The notes: a model not told the origin generated them from the letters alone. DNA of 64,000 nucleotides from Paraburkholderia heleia NBRC 101817 (GCF_000739775.1 NZ_BBJH01000008.1:124001-188000); one strand, 5' to 3'; positions 47,936-57,140 are shown, counted from the stretch's first letter. Numbers and translations: made by a program.

Positions 47936-49534
47936 TCAGGCAGGCCGCTGCTTGCGCACGACCTCGGCGAGCGCGCGCACGCCGGGTTCGATTTTCTCGA
48001 GCTTGATGGCGGAGAATCCCATGCGGAACCATGGGCTGGGTCCGGCCTCGTCGGCGAAGAACACGCCGCCGGGCTCGATCAGAATGCCGGCCTCGCGCGC
48101 ATCGTCGGCAAGGCGCGCGGCGTCCAGCCACGCCGGCCCCTGGACCCAGCACGACGCGCCGCCGCCGATCGACACGTAACGGACCTCGGGCAGGTGGGCG
48201 TCGAGCGCCGCCATCAACGCGCGGGCTCGCTCCTTGTAGGCATGCGCGAGCCGGCGCAGAAGCGCGTCGTGGTGTCCGAGCGCGAGAAACGTCGCGAACG
48301 CGCGCTGGATATAGGCCACCGGGTGGCGGACCATCAGGCGGCGCAGCGCGCGCAACTCGCGCACGAGTTCTTGCGGGCCGACCACGTAACCGAGACGCAG
48401 TCCGGGAGCGAACGTCTTCGAAAGGCTGCCGACGTAGATCACGCGATCGGCCGTGTCGAGGCTCTTCAAGGCCGGATGCGGCGTGCCGGAGAAAGTGTTT
48501 TCGCTCTCGTAGTCGTCTTCGATGATGACGAAGTCGTGCTGCTGGGCGAGTTCGAGCAGTGCCTGGCGGCGGGCGAGGGGCATGGTGGCCGTGGTCGGGC
48601 ACTGATGGCTCGGCGTGACGAACACGTAATCGCAGCGGGCGAGCGAGTCGCGCAGGCGCACGGGATCGATTCCTTCTCCGTCGATCGGCAGTTCGAGCAG
48701 CTGCGCGTTGCGATTCACGAAAATATTGCGGGCATCGGGATATCCCGGATTCTCGAAGCCGACCGTCGTGTTCCTGCCGCAGAGCAGGTCGGCGACGAGA
48801 TAGAGCGCCTGCTGGCAGCCGTTTGTGATGATGATTTCCTCGGGCATGGCGAACACGCCCCGCCGTGGCAGCACCCGCGTGCGGATCTGCTGGATCAGCG
48901 ACTCGTCATCGCGTTCGATCAAGTCGGGCGCCCAGTTGCGGATCTCCATGATCGAGAGCGCTTTCAGGCAGCACTCGCGCCAGTCATTGGTCGGGAAGAG
49001 CGACTGATCGAACTGCCCGTAGATGAAGGGATATGCGTAGTTCTGCCAATTGGCGGGTTTGACGATGTTGCGCTGGGCCGAGGGCGGGCGCACGATGCGC
49101 GACTTCCATGAGGGCGGGGCGGGCATTGCGGCGTCATGGGGTTTGACGACCTCGGGCTGCCGCACCCGTTGCTGGACGCGCTGTTGGACCCGCTGTTGGA
49201 CCCGCTGTTGGACCCGCTGTTGGACCCGCTGTTGGACCGTTACGCCGTGCAGGCCCTCCAGCATCCCCGGGTTGACGAAGTGGCCGCTGCGTTCGCGCGA
49301 GACCAGATAGCCTTCCTCCACGAGCATCTGGTAGGCGAGCACCACGGTATTGCGCGCCACGCCGAGCTGCTCGGCCAGCTCGCGGCTCGACGGCAGGACA
49401 GAGTCTGGCGGCAGCTGCCCGTCCAGGATGGAGGCCACCAGCATCTCGCGGATCTGGTGCTGCAGACTGGTTTTCGACTCCGGTGACCGTCGGAATTGCT
49501 GTGCCCAAAGGGCGGCCGGGGTACGGGTCGGCAT
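47936..49534 (-). CDS. tauR: MocR/GntR-type PLP-dependent regulator, TauR-like
   Basis: 532 residues. An N-terminal GntR winged helix (about 20-92, LPPDSVLPSSRELAEQLGVARNT) joins a class I aminotransferase-like domain (about 170-525), whose PLP Lys is in VGSLSKTFAPGLRLGYV (about residue 372). TauR-type activators of taurine genes have this build and usually lie beside xsc/pta/tau genes, as here. The linker carries six tandem VQQR units (about 100-123) not expected in the family. PdxR/GabR-like regulators are the alternative. Confidence 0.8.
   Translation of the reverse strand: MPTRTPAALWAQQFRRSPESKTSLQHQIREMLVASILDGQLPPDSVLPSSRELAEQLGVARNTVVLAYQMLVEEGYLVSRERSGHFVNPGMLEGLHGVTVQQRVQQRVQQRVQQRVQQRVQQRVRQPEVVKPHDAAMPAPPSWKSRIVRPPSAQRNIVKPANWQNYAYPFIYGQFDQSLFPTNDWRECCLKALSIMEIRNWAPDLIERDDESLIQQIRTRVLPRRGVFAMPEEIIITNGCQQALYLVADLLCGRNTTVGFENPGYPDARNIFVNRNAQLLELPIDGEGIDPVRLRDSLARCDYVFVTPSHQCPTTATMPLARRQALLELAQQHDFVIIEDDYESENTFSGTPHPALKSLDTADRVIYVGSLSKTFAPGLRLGYVVGPQELVRELRALRRLMVRHPVAYIQRAFATFLALGHHDALLRRLAHAYKERARALMAALDAHLPEVRYVSIGGGASCWVQGPAWLDAARLADDAREAGILIEPGGVFFADEAGPSPWFRMGFSAIKLEKIEPGVRALAEVVRKQRPA
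49166..49237. repeat. 12-base tandem repeat inside the tauR-like gene
   Basis: Six head-to-tail units of CCGCTGTTGGAC: the first two copies are degenerate and the last four (49190-49237) identical. On the coding (-) strand each unit reads VQQR, lengthening the linker between DNA-binding and aminotransferase domains in four-residue steps without changing frame. Confidence 0.95.
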
Positions 49535-50080
49535 GCTGGCTCCTGGAAATCGATGATGGCAGTGAGAGACGGAAGAGCGGCGGGATATCGGCTAGATCGG
49601 CCAGTCAATCGACACACGATATTCAACTCTGGCCGTCCGAGTCGATTAGGTCAATTTCGGAGCGACAATTTTGGAGCGACGGTTCGCGAGGAGACGTTCA
49701 GCACGATGTTTTCCGAAAGACACTCGACGCGTACACACGCTCGCCGGGCCCTTGCTGCGGCGCAGCGCGACCGGCCGGCGGGCCTTGGGGCCGGGAATCG
49801 CGGATTTCAAATAATCGGAGGAAATTGGCTGCTGCGCTTCGGGAAAGCGGCAGACAGCGGTCATTCCCGGCTGGCCCCATCGGAACTTCCCGCCTGGTAC
49901 TACCCGCCGCTTTATTGATTGAGAATGCTTGACTAAACGGGCGAGTTTGCACGAGCGAAATAAAAGAAGCCGAAATTTGCCCCGGTAGCCGCTGACTATA
50001 CTTGAATTGAGACGGAACCCGAACCGGACGCGGAGCTTCGCGCTGGCGTGCGCATTGTTTTTCAACTTGAGGAGACGGCG
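49535..50080. other. Divergent control region between tauR-like gene and the sulfonate importer
   Basis: 546 bases without a credible gene; short open frames here lack family resemblance and SDs. It must hold the tauR promoter and the importer promoter. AT-rich patches lie at 49800-49830 and 49905-50010, and the sequence TTGCACGAGCGAAATAAAAGAAG precedes the importer by about 110 bases. A tandem motif at 49655-49680 is listed separately. Confidence 0.5.
49655..49680. promoter_or_regulatory. Tandem direct repeat, candidate TauR-like operator
   Basis: TTTCGGAGCGAC (49655-49666) and TTTTGGAGCGAC (49669-49680) are direct repeats 14 bases apart, about 120 bases above the tauR-like start. MocR regulators commonly bind direct repeats, so this is a candidate site for auto- or divergent control. 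Confidence 0.4.
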
Positions 50081-50932
50081 GTGAGAGCCTTACCCAGACT
50101 AAAGACGATGAAGCATTCCGCGGACTCGCCGATCGAGCCGGTGATCAAGATTCGCCGCGGCCACGGGAAATTGAATTCTTACTGGCTGACCACGGGCGTG
50201 CTCGTGATATGCGTCTTGCTCTGGCAGGCCGTATCGATGGCGGGCATCTTTCCGGCGTTCGCGCTGCCTTCGCCGGTGGCGGTGTGGCAGGCCTTCGTCG
50301 AAATCGTCCACAACGGCTATGGCGGCCAGTCGCTTGTCAGCGACATCCTGATTAGTTGCTTTCGCATCGTTATCGGTTTTGTCGGTGCGATTGCGATCGG
50401 CGTACCCATCGGGCTGCTGATGTCGCGCAACAAGATTGTGTTCGACATCATCGATCCGCTGCTGCAGTTCGTCCGGCCGGTGCCGCCGCTTGCCTATATT
50501 CCGCTGCTGGTGGTGTGGTTCGGCATCGGCGAATTGCCTAAAGCCATTCTGATTCTGGTCGGCACCATTCCCGTCATCATCATCGGCACGATGTCGGGCG
50601 TGAAAAGCACGCCGCCTCTGCGCATCGAGGTGGCCCGCACGCTCGGTGCGAGCAACGCGCAAATCTTCCGCAAGGTCGTGCTGCCCTCGGCAATGCCGGA
50701 GATCTTCACCGCGATGCGCGTGGGTATCGGCGTAGCGTGGACCTGTCTCGTCGCCGCGGAACTGATCGCGGCAAGCAGCGGGCTAGGCTGGCTCGTGCAG
50801 TTCGCCGGACAGGCCTTGCAGGTTGCCATCGTGATCGTCGGCATCGTGATCATCGGGTTGATCGGCTATGCAATGGAGCTGGCGATTCGAAAAATCGAAA
50901 ATATCGTCGTACCGTGGCGCGGACATAACTGA
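50081..50932 (+). CDS. Sulfonate/taurine-type ABC importer permease
   Basis: 283 residues from GTG 50081, with GAGGAGA at 50069-50075; an ATG at 50108 is possible. About six membrane segments (TauC/SsuC type). An IxxAFALPSPVAVWQAF-like opening is near residues 55-70, and the EAA loop EVARTLGASNAQIFRKVVLPSAMPEIFTAMRVGIG is near 185-220. It is first in a permease-binding protein-ATPase operon divergent from tauR. Taurine is the likely cargo by context. Confidence 0.8.
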   Translation: MRALPRLKTMKHSADSPIEPVIKIRRGHGKLNSYWLTTGVLVICVLLWQAVSMAGIFPAFALPSPVAVWQAFVEIVHNGYGGQSLVSDILISCFRIVIGFVGAIAIGVPIGLLMSRNKIVFDIIDPLLQFVRPVPPLAYIPLLVVWFGIGELPKAILILVGTIPVIIIGTMSGVKSTPPLRIEVARTLGASNAQIFRKVVLPSAMPEIFTAMRVGIGVAWTCLVAAELIAASSGLGWLVQFAGQALQVAIVIVGIVIIGLIGYAMELAIRKIENIVVPWRGHN

Positions 50933-50955
50933 TCGGGTGACTGAGGAGACGAAAA

Positions 50956-51975
50956 ATGAAAAAGATGCAATGGATCTACGGCATGAGCGCGGCTATGCTG
51001 GCGAGCAGTTGTCTGGTTCCCGGCGCCGTGCATTCGCAGAGCAAGCCCGAGGTGATCATCGGCTACGAGGACAATGGCGCCGATCCGTACATGGTGTCGA
51101 TGGCCGAGCACCTGTTCGAGAAGCAGATGAACGCCGACGTCCAGTACAAGCTCTTCAGCTCGGGTCCGGCGGCGATGAGTGCGCTGGCATCGAACAGTCT
51201 CACGTTCATGTGCGGGCTCGGCGTTCCGCCGCTCGTCACCGCTATCGCACAGGGCTTGCCGATGACCATCGTGTACAACCAGGAGCGCTATACGAATGCG
51301 GCGGGCATCGTGGTCAAGCCGGATAGCGGCATCCACGACGTCGCCGGGCTGCAAGGCAAGAAGATCGCCATTGTTGCCGGCTCGCAGGCCTCGTTCGAAC
51401 TGGCGACCTTCCTCGCGGCTGCGCATGTGCCGTATGCCTCCGTCACGCAGATCAATATGGCGCCGCCCCAGATGCGCACCTCGTGGGTGACCGGAGCGAT
51501 CGACGCCGCGATCGTCTGGGATCCGGTATTCAGCGCGCTGCGCACGGCCGGCGGCAAGGCGATCAAGACCGACGGCGACTTGCCGCGGGAAGCCTCGAGC
51601 TACAACGTCTGTATCGCCAACTCCGAGTGGGCGAAGGCGCATCCGGACCTGGTCCGCGGTTTCGTCGCGGCGCTCGACCAGGGCTATCAGGTGACGATGA
51701 AGGATCGCGATAAGGCGCTCGCGGAGATGGCGAAAGCAACGGGCGTGACGGTGCCGGTTGCGACGAGCGAACTGGCCGGTTACGAGCTGTTTTCGGGCGC
51801 CGACCAGACCACGCCGAAAGTCATGGGCCTCGACGCAGGCGTCAAAACCTCCGCGACGTACCTGACTCTGGTGAATACGGCGAAGGTGCTCAACTCGATA
51901 GGGCGCATTCCGAGTGTGCCGGCGAATTTCGACAACAACGTCGCGCCGCAGTACTCGAAACATCTGGCGCATTGA
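50956..51975 (+). CDS. Sulfonate/taurine-type ABC binding protein
   Basis: 339 residues. A signal peptide ends near residue 27 (VHS/QS), followed by an NMT1/TauA-type fold: VIIGYEDNGADPYMVSMAEHLFEK, LASNSLTFMCGLGVPPLVTAIAQGLPM, and KKIAIVAGSQASFELATFLAAAHV near residues 135-158. An SD GGAGA precedes the ATG. It lies between its permease and ATPase genes. TauA, SsuA and nitrate/thiamine-precursor binders share this fold; the tau context favours taurine or another C2 sulfonate. Confidence 0.8.
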   Translation: MKKMQWIYGMSAAMLASSCLVPGAVHSQSKPEVIIGYEDNGADPYMVSMAEHLFEKQMNADVQYKLFSSGPAAMSALASNSLTFMCGLGVPPLVTAIAQGLPMTIVYNQERYTNAAGIVVKPDSGIHDVAGLQGKKIAIVAGSQASFELATFLAAAHVPYASVTQINMAPPQMRTSWVTGAIDAAIVWDPVFSALRTAGGKAIKTDGDLPREASSYNVCIANSEWAKAHPDLVRGFVAALDQGYQVTMKDRDKALAEMAKATGVTVPVATSELAGYELFSGADQTTPKVMGLDAGVKTSATYLTLVNTAKVLNSIGRIPSVPANFDNNVAPQYSKHLAH

Positions 51976-52003
51976 CTCATCGACGGTCTAGCAGGAGACG
52001 AAC

Positions 52004-52741
52004 TTGAACATCGTCATCGATTCACTGTACAAGACATTCGGCGCCACATCGGCACTGGAAAACATCAACCTGCAGTTCCGGGGCGGCGAATTCATCACCG
52101 TGCTCGGCGCCTCGGGCTGCGGAAAGACGACCTTGCTGCATTTGCTCGCCGGTCTGACTTCGCCCACGAAGGGCAATATCTATATCGATGGCGAGATCAA
52201 GGACCAGCCCGGGGCCGACCGGGTCGTCGTGTTCCAGCAGGCCGGCTTGTTTCCGTGGCTCAGCGTGGAAGAAAACATCGAGTTCGGGCCGTCCCTGCAT
52301 GGGGTGCCCAAGGCGCAACGGCATAAGGAGTCGGCGGACATCCTGCGCATCATCGGGCTGGAGTCCTTCGCCCGGCACAAGCCCTATGAGCTATCGGGCG
52401 GCATGCAGCAACGCGTCGCGATCGCGCGGGCGCTCGTGATGAAGCCGAAGGTGCTGCTGATGGACGAGCCCTTCGGCGCGCTGGATGCGCAGACGCGCAG
52501 TTCGATGCAGACGTTTTTGACCGCGCTGTGGGAGCAGCTCCACTGCACCGTCGTCTTCATCACCCATGACATCGACGAGGCGATCTTTCTCGGTACGCGC
52601 CTCGTTGTGCTTTCGGCGCGACCGGGGCGGGTGGCGCTCGACGTACCCATCGAGCTGGAAAGGCCGCGTACGCCTCAGGTTGCATTCGAACCGCACTTCC
52701 TGGATCTGAAGAAACGCGCGATGGGGATTCTTGCGCACTGA
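52004..52741 (+). CDS. Sulfonate/taurine-type ABC ATPase
   Basis: 245 residues starting with TTG 52004, supported by AGGAGA at 51993-51998. Walker A GASGCGKTT (about 36-44), signature [15 protein letters not shown] (about 132-146), Walker B VLLMDEPFGALDAQTR (about 152-167) and VFITHDIDEAIFLGTR. It is TauB/SsuB-like. It completes the importer, whose order (permease, binding protein, ATPase) differs from the E. coli tauABC order. Confidence 0.85.
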   Translation: MNIVIDSLYKTFGATSALENINLQFRGGEFITVLGASGCGKTTLLHLLAGLTSPTKGNIYIDGEIKDQPGADRVVVFQQAGLFPWLSVEENIEFGPSLHGVPKAQRHKESADILRIIGLESFARHKPYELSGGMQQRVAIARALVMKPKVLLMDEPFGALDAQTRSSMQTFLTALWEQLHCTVVFITHDIDEAIFLGTRLVVLSARPGRVALDVPIELERPRTPQVAFEPHFLDLKKRAMGILAH

Positions 52742-52807
52742 CTGCATTCGTCGGCTTCTACGCGCTCGCTTACGCACGCGCTACCCAGATGCGAGGCGCT
52801 TGCGGGA

Positions 52808-54211
52808 TCAGCGGCGCGCGGCCGCCGACGCCATTGCAGAAGGCGAAGCGGCGGCGCGCGCCTGCGTGTCGATGCGGCGGAAGATCAGTGCGGAGACCAG
52901 CGTGATCGCGCCCACACCCGCGAAGCTCATGCGAAAACCGGGCGCCACCGAACCCCACTGTGCCTCGCCAAGGCTCACGAGCGCGCCGCCAATGGTGACG
53001 CCGAGTCCCATTGCGAGCATTTGCACCATGGAGAAGAGGCTGTTGCCGCTGCCGGCGTCTTCGTGGGAGAGATCCTTGAGCGTGACACTGTTCATCGCGG
53101 CGAACTGCATCGAGTTGGCCGCGCCGAAGATGGCCAGCACGGCAATCTCCACGGCGACAGGCGTGCCGCGCGAGATCAGTGCGAACGCAACGATCGATGC
53201 GCCCACGACGAGCGTGTTGACCAACAGGAAGGTCTCGTAGCCGTAACGGCGGATCAGCGGCGCAATCCAGCGTTTGGCAACCGTCCCGGCGAGCGCGGCG
53301 GGCAGCATCATGAGACCCGAGCGCAGCGGCGAGTAGCCGAGCTCGATTTGCATGAGCAGTGGCACGAGAAACGGCACGGCACTCGAGCCGATGCGGCAGA
53401 CGAGATTGCCGATCAGCCCGACGCTGAAATTCGGCTCGCCGAACAAGCGGAGCTTGAAAAGCGGATCGCGGCGGTCGCGTGCATACGCCACGTAAGCGAA
53501 GGCCGCCGCGATGCCGACTGCGAAGAGCCCGGCGGACCACGCGGCGCGATGCGTCTGGACCGGTGTGTCGAAGGCCAGTGAGAACGCAATCATGCACAGC
53601 GACACGAGTGCGCAGCCGGCGAGATCGAAGCGGGGCGCGGCGGTGCCCGACGCGTCCCGCAGATAGCGGTGGACCGCGAACACGCCGGCGAGGCCGATCG
53701 GCACGTTAATGAGAAAGATCCAGTGCCACGAGATCGCCTGCACGAACCAGCCGCCGAGCGTCGGGCCGACGATCGGCCCCACCTGGCCGGCGACCGAAAT
53801 GAGCGCGAGCGCCGAGACGTACTGCTCGCCGCTCACCGCACGCAGCACCGCGAGCCTGCCGATCGGCATTAGCATCGATCCGCCGATGCCCTGCAGCACG
53901 CGCGCGACCACGAGCTGCGCGAGCGTGTGCGCACTCGCGCAGCACAGCGAGCCGAGCACGAAGATCAGAATCGCGACGAAATAGACGCGGCGTGTGCCGA
54001 AACGGTCGGCAAGCCAGCCCGAAGCGGGTGTGAGCATGGCCATGGTCAGCGTGTATGCGACGATGACCGGCTGCATCACGAGCGGTCCTACGCCAAGGCT
54101 GCGCGCAATGGAGGGGAGTGCGGTATTGACGATCGTCGTGTCGAGCGTCTGCATGAAAAAGCCCGCGGCGACGATCCATAGTAGCGCCGTGTGGCTCGAA
54201 TTATTGTTCAT
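52808..54211 (-). CDS. DHA2-family MFS drug exporter
   Basis: 467 residues from ATG 54211, about 14 membrane segments. It has LDTTIVNTALPSIARSLG near residues 23-40, GWLADRFGTRRVY near 65-77 (motif A) and GIGGSMLMPIGRLAVLRAV near 100-118 (EmrB/MdtD-like motif C region). Such proteins export hydrophobic toxic compounds. A LysR gene is divergent and probably controls it. There is no EmrA-type adaptor. Confidence 0.85.
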   Translation of the reverse strand: MNNNSSHTALLWIVAAGFFMQTLDTTIVNTALPSIARSLGVGPLVMQPVIVAYTLTMAMLTPASGWLADRFGTRRVYFVAILIFVLGSLCCASAHTLAQLVVARVLQGIGGSMLMPIGRLAVLRAVSGEQYVSALALISVAGQVGPIVGPTLGGWFVQAISWHWIFLINVPIGLAGVFAVHRYLRDASGTAAPRFDLAGCALVSLCMIAFSLAFDTPVQTHRAAWSAGLFAVGIAAAFAYVAYARDRRDPLFKLRLFGEPNFSVGLIGNLVCRIGSSAVPFLVPLLMQIELGYSPLRSGLMMLPAALAGTVAKRWIAPLIRRYGYETFLLVNTLVVGASIVAFALISRGTPVAVEIAVLAIFGAANSMQFAAMNSVTLKDLSHEDAGSGNSLFSMVQMLAMGLGVTIGGALVSLGEAQWGSVAPGFRMSFAGVGAITLVSALIFRRIDTQARAAASPSAMASAAARR

Positions 54212-54357
54212 CGGGAACTTCTCGGCGCGCCGCGTCGGGGCGGGTACGGCTTTGCGGCGCAATTGTCATCAATGGCGTCATGATATTGTTACCATCGCTC
54301 ATCGGGAACCCCAGTAGAGACTTTGACTGTCATCGACATTGCCGATAACCATCCGCC

Positions 54358-55218
54358 ATGCTCAATCCCATCTGGCTCAGGACCTTCGAGGCAGTCGCGC
54401 GTTGCCACAGTTTCACGGAAGCGGCGCGCCAGCTCGGACTGACGCAGTCGAGCGTGAGCGATCACGTGCGCCGGCTCGAAGCGGCGGTCGGGCGCCGCCT
54501 CTTTATTCGCGATACGCATTCGCTCGCCATCACGTCCGATGGCGAGGCGATGCTGGCGCATGCCGGCAGCATCCTGCAGGCGATCGACCGCGCCGAGTGG
54601 CAGTTCCGGGCGCCGCGCCTGCGCGGGCGGGTGCGGCTCGGCTGTTCCGACGACGTTGCGCTCGGCCCGCTGCCTGCCGTGCTGACGGCGTTTCGCAACG
54701 CGCACCCCGATGTGGAGCTGGAGATCACCATTGGGATGACGGGCCGGCTGTACGAGTTGCTGGATTCGGGTGCCATCGACCTGATGGTGGGCAAGCGGCG
54801 ACTGGGCGACAAACGCGGCGCGGTGCTCTTCACCGGACGGCTCGAATGGCTCGCGCGCGCCGGCACGACGATGGATCTCGCGCAGCCGCTGCCGCTCATC
54901 CTTGTCGCCGAGCCGAGCGTGACGCGGGCCGTGGTGCTCGACGCGCTTGCGCAGACTGACTTCCGCTGGCAACTGGTATGCACGAGCAGCAGCCATTCGG
55001 GCTGCGTGGCGGCGGCGCGCGCCGGACTCGGCGTCACCGTGCGGCCTCAATACCTTGCCGCGCGCGGACTGGCGCCGCCCGTGAACGTCGCAAGCCTGCC
55101 GGCGCTGCCCAATGTGGAATTCATCGTGCTCGCAGGCAAGCGGCTTTCCCGCCCGGCGCAAACGCTGCTGCAACTCATGCACGACAGCGACTTGCGCGGT
55201 TCGTGGATTGGGGAATGA
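54358..55218 (+). CDS. LysR-family regulator
   Basis: 286 residues. A winged helix at 3-62 (LNPIWLRTFEAVARCHSFTEAARQLGLTQSSVSDHVRRLE) and a substrate-binding domain at about 90-280. It is divergent from the DHA2 exporter with a 146-base gap, the usual arrangement of a LysR activator and its target. The inducer is unknown. Confidence 0.88.
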   Translation: MLNPIWLRTFEAVARCHSFTEAARQLGLTQSSVSDHVRRLEAAVGRRLFIRDTHSLAITSDGEAMLAHAGSILQAIDRAEWQFRAPRLRGRVRLGCSDDVALGPLPAVLTAFRNAHPDVELEITIGMTGRLYELLDSGAIDLMVGKRRLGDKRGAVLFTGRLEWLARAGTTMDLAQPLPLILVAEPSVTRAVVLDALAQTDFRWQLVCTSSSHSGCVAAARAGLGVTVRPQYLAARGLAPPVNVASLPALPNVEFIVLAGKRLSRPAQTLLQLMHDSDLRGSWIGE

Positions 55219-55354
55219 GCGTGAGGCGAGGACGCCGGGAGTCCGGGTGGCGCGCGGTTCAGGTGTTGTCGGATTCGGAAGTTGCTTTATTTGACATAAT
55301 ATAATTTATCGATTTTTATAATTAGAGTCCGACCCAATATAATCCCCGCGTTGA

Positions 55355-55993
55355 TCACCCATGAGAAACAGCGAACCCCGGGCGCGCCCGTTGGGCATCC
55401 AGCCAACGAACGAGCGAAGGCATCTCCGGCTGCGCAGCAAGCAACGTGCGGAAACGATCGTTGAGGCCGTACCACCGGTGCACGGCCAATGCCACCACGA
55501 GATCGGCGAGCGTGAACTGATCCAATGCCAGGTAGTCGCGCGTTTGGAGTCGCTCGTCTGCAATACGGAGAAGACGAGCCGACTCGGCAAACGACGCGCG
55601 AATCGCTCCATAGTCGCGTTGCGGTTCCGGCGTGCGTGTCAGCCCGAGGAACGCCACGCGCAACGTCGCCCACAATGCGCCCAGTTGCCAGTCCATCCAT
55701 CGTTCGACCTCCGAGCGCCCTGCCGCATCCAATGGCAGCAGGTGCGCTGCGCCGCGCGTCGCCGCAAGGTAGCGCAATATCGTGTTCGACTCCCAGATCA
55801 CTTGCCCGCCATCCACGAGCGTCGGCACCAGGCCGTTCGGATTGAGCGTCCGGTACGCCGGCGTATCGACGACACCGAACTGCAATCCCGCGTCGATGCG
55901 CTGAAAATCGGCACCTTCCACAAGCTCAAGCTCGGCAAGGCACCACAGCACTTTCTGCACGTTGATCGAACTGCGTCTTCCATAGAGTTGCAT
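55355..55993 (-). CDS. Glutathione S-transferase
   Basis: 212 residues from ATG 55993; the frame is open 42 codons upstream into the next gene. A thioredoxin-like N-domain (MQLYGRRSSINVQKVLWCLAELEL) has Ser/Asn in the catalytic area, cis-Pro in NPNGLVPTLVDG (about 51-62) and the GSH-binding WESNTILRYLA (about 67-77). The alpha-helical C-domain ends in DQFTLADLVVALAVHRW. It is the last gene of a long - strand run, 11 bases after the chromate-transporter half. The 136 bases below it (55219-55354) are AT-rich at 55288-55340. Confidence 0.88.
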   Translation of the reverse strand: MQLYGRRSSINVQKVLWCLAELELVEGADFQRIDAGLQFGVVDTPAYRTLNPNGLVPTLVDGGQVIWESNTILRYLAATRGAAHLLPLDAAGRSEVERWMDWQLGALWATLRVAFLGLTRTPEPQRDYGAIRASFAESARLLRIADERLQTRDYLALDQFTLADLVVALAVHRWYGLNDRFRTLLAAQPEMPSLVRWLDAQRARPGFAVSHG

Positions 55994-56004
55994 GTCATTT
56001 TCCC

Positions 56005-56541
56005 TCAATTGATTTTGCCCAGCAGGATGTTCAACATGCCCGCAACAAGGAGAACAATAAGCGGATTGATCCGTGCCCGCGACATGAATACGGCCAGTGC
56101 GGCAAGCGCGAGAACCCAAACCGGCCAGGTTGACGCCGCCGCGCGCAATACCGTCAGCGAGCTAGCCAGGATGAGTCCTGTCGCAACTGGCGCGAGTCCC
56201 GCTTGAATACGCTGATGCCATCGATGGCGATCGTGCCTGCGCCAGATGTGCGTTGCCGCGAGCGCAAGCAGCGACGACGGCAAAAAAAGCGCGAGGGATG
56301 CGACGACCGCGCCGGCCCAGTCGGCTTCTTTCCAGCCAATCAGCGTGGCCAGCAATGAGCCAGGACCGGGCGCCGCCCGCGAGATCGCGAACAGGTCGAT
56401 GAACTCGCGCTGCGTCATCCACCCGTGAATGGCGACGGCTTGCTGGTTGATGTCTGCGATGACGCTTTGTCCGCCGCCGATGGAGAGCAGCGATAGCGGT
56501 GCGAACACCGCTATCAATTGCAGATAAATGTTGTCACGCAT
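56005..56541 (-). CDS. Chromate transporter family, second half protein
   Basis: 178 residues from ATG 56541, with about five or six membrane segments and the CHR-domain motifs SIGGGQSVIADINQQAV (about 20-36) and ISRAAPGPGSLLATLIGW (about 53-70). It overlaps the partner gene by eight bases. Split CHR proteins work as pairs of short homologues. Cargo may be chromate, sulfate or another anion. Confidence 0.85.
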   Translation of the reverse strand: MRDNIYLQLIAVFAPLSLLSIGGGQSVIADINQQAVAIHGWMTQREFIDLFAISRAAPGPGSLLATLIGWKEADWAGAVVASLALFLPSSLLALAATHIWRRHDRHRWHQRIQAGLAPVATGLILASSLTVLRAAASTWPVWVLALAALAVFMSRARINPLIVLLVAGMLNILLGKIN

Positions 56542-57103
56542 CCGGCGCTGTCCCTCGCGAGAGTAGCACGCCGGCCGTGCCTGCAACGAATGCAACCGGT
56601 ACGAGTGGCCAGCGCAGTACGCCCACTGCGACGAACACCGCGACGCTCACCACGAGCGGCCAACGCCGCCCATCCTTGACGGCGCGCGCCCCACGCACGC
56701 CGACCGCCGCCGTCATGCCGACCGCGGCTGCCGCGACTCCCTCAAGAAACGCATGGACTGCCACGCCTTGTATCCACGTGTCGAAGGCATTCGCAATCAG
56801 CACGATCACGATCATCGGGGGAGCGAGCAGCGCGACGACCGCCACCACGCTGCCCGGCAATCCGCGCATCCGGTACCCGACGTACACGGAAAGGTTCACC
56901 ACGTTCGAACCGGGCAGGATCTGCCCGAGTGTCATCGCGCCGAGGAACTCCCCTTCGTCGAGCCAGCCGCGCTGCGTCACCACCTCGCGGTAAAGCCATG
57001 CGGACAGCCCGCCGCCGAAGCTCGTCAGCCCGACGCGTGCAAAGAGCGCGGCAATGTCCACGCAAGAGACGTCGTGCACCGGGCTGCTGGGCTGCGTATT
57101 CAT
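56534..57103 (-). CDS. Chromate transporter family, first half protein
   Basis: 189 residues with the CHR signature GLTSFGGGLSAWLYREVV (about 26-43) and LGAMTLGQILPGSNVVNLSVYVGYR (about 55-79). About five membrane segments. It starts 37 bases after tctA ends and overlaps the second half, so it is probably in the same transcript as the tricarboxylate-transporter genes. Confidence 0.85.
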   Translation of the reverse strand: MNTQPSSPVHDVSCVDIAALFARVGLTSFGGGLSAWLYREVVTQRGWLDEGEFLGAMTLGQILPGSNVVNLSVYVGYRMRGLPGSVVAVVALLAPPMIVIVLIANAFDTWIQGVAVHAFLEGVAAAAVGMTAAVGVRGARAVKDGRRWPLVVSVAVFVAVGVLRWPLVPVAFVAGTAGVLLSRGTAPDA

Positions 57104-57140
57104 CTGGACTCCGAATAGCGGGTTTGGGCGGCGCCGGCGC

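Noticed and set aside
49166..49237. Tandem 12-base units considered as a CRISPR or iteron array
   Set aside because: The units are contiguous without spacers and lie in frame inside a regulator gene.
49483..49932. Open frames of 140-149 codons in the tauR-importer gap
   Set aside because: No SD, no similarity to known proteins; the region is better explained as a control region.
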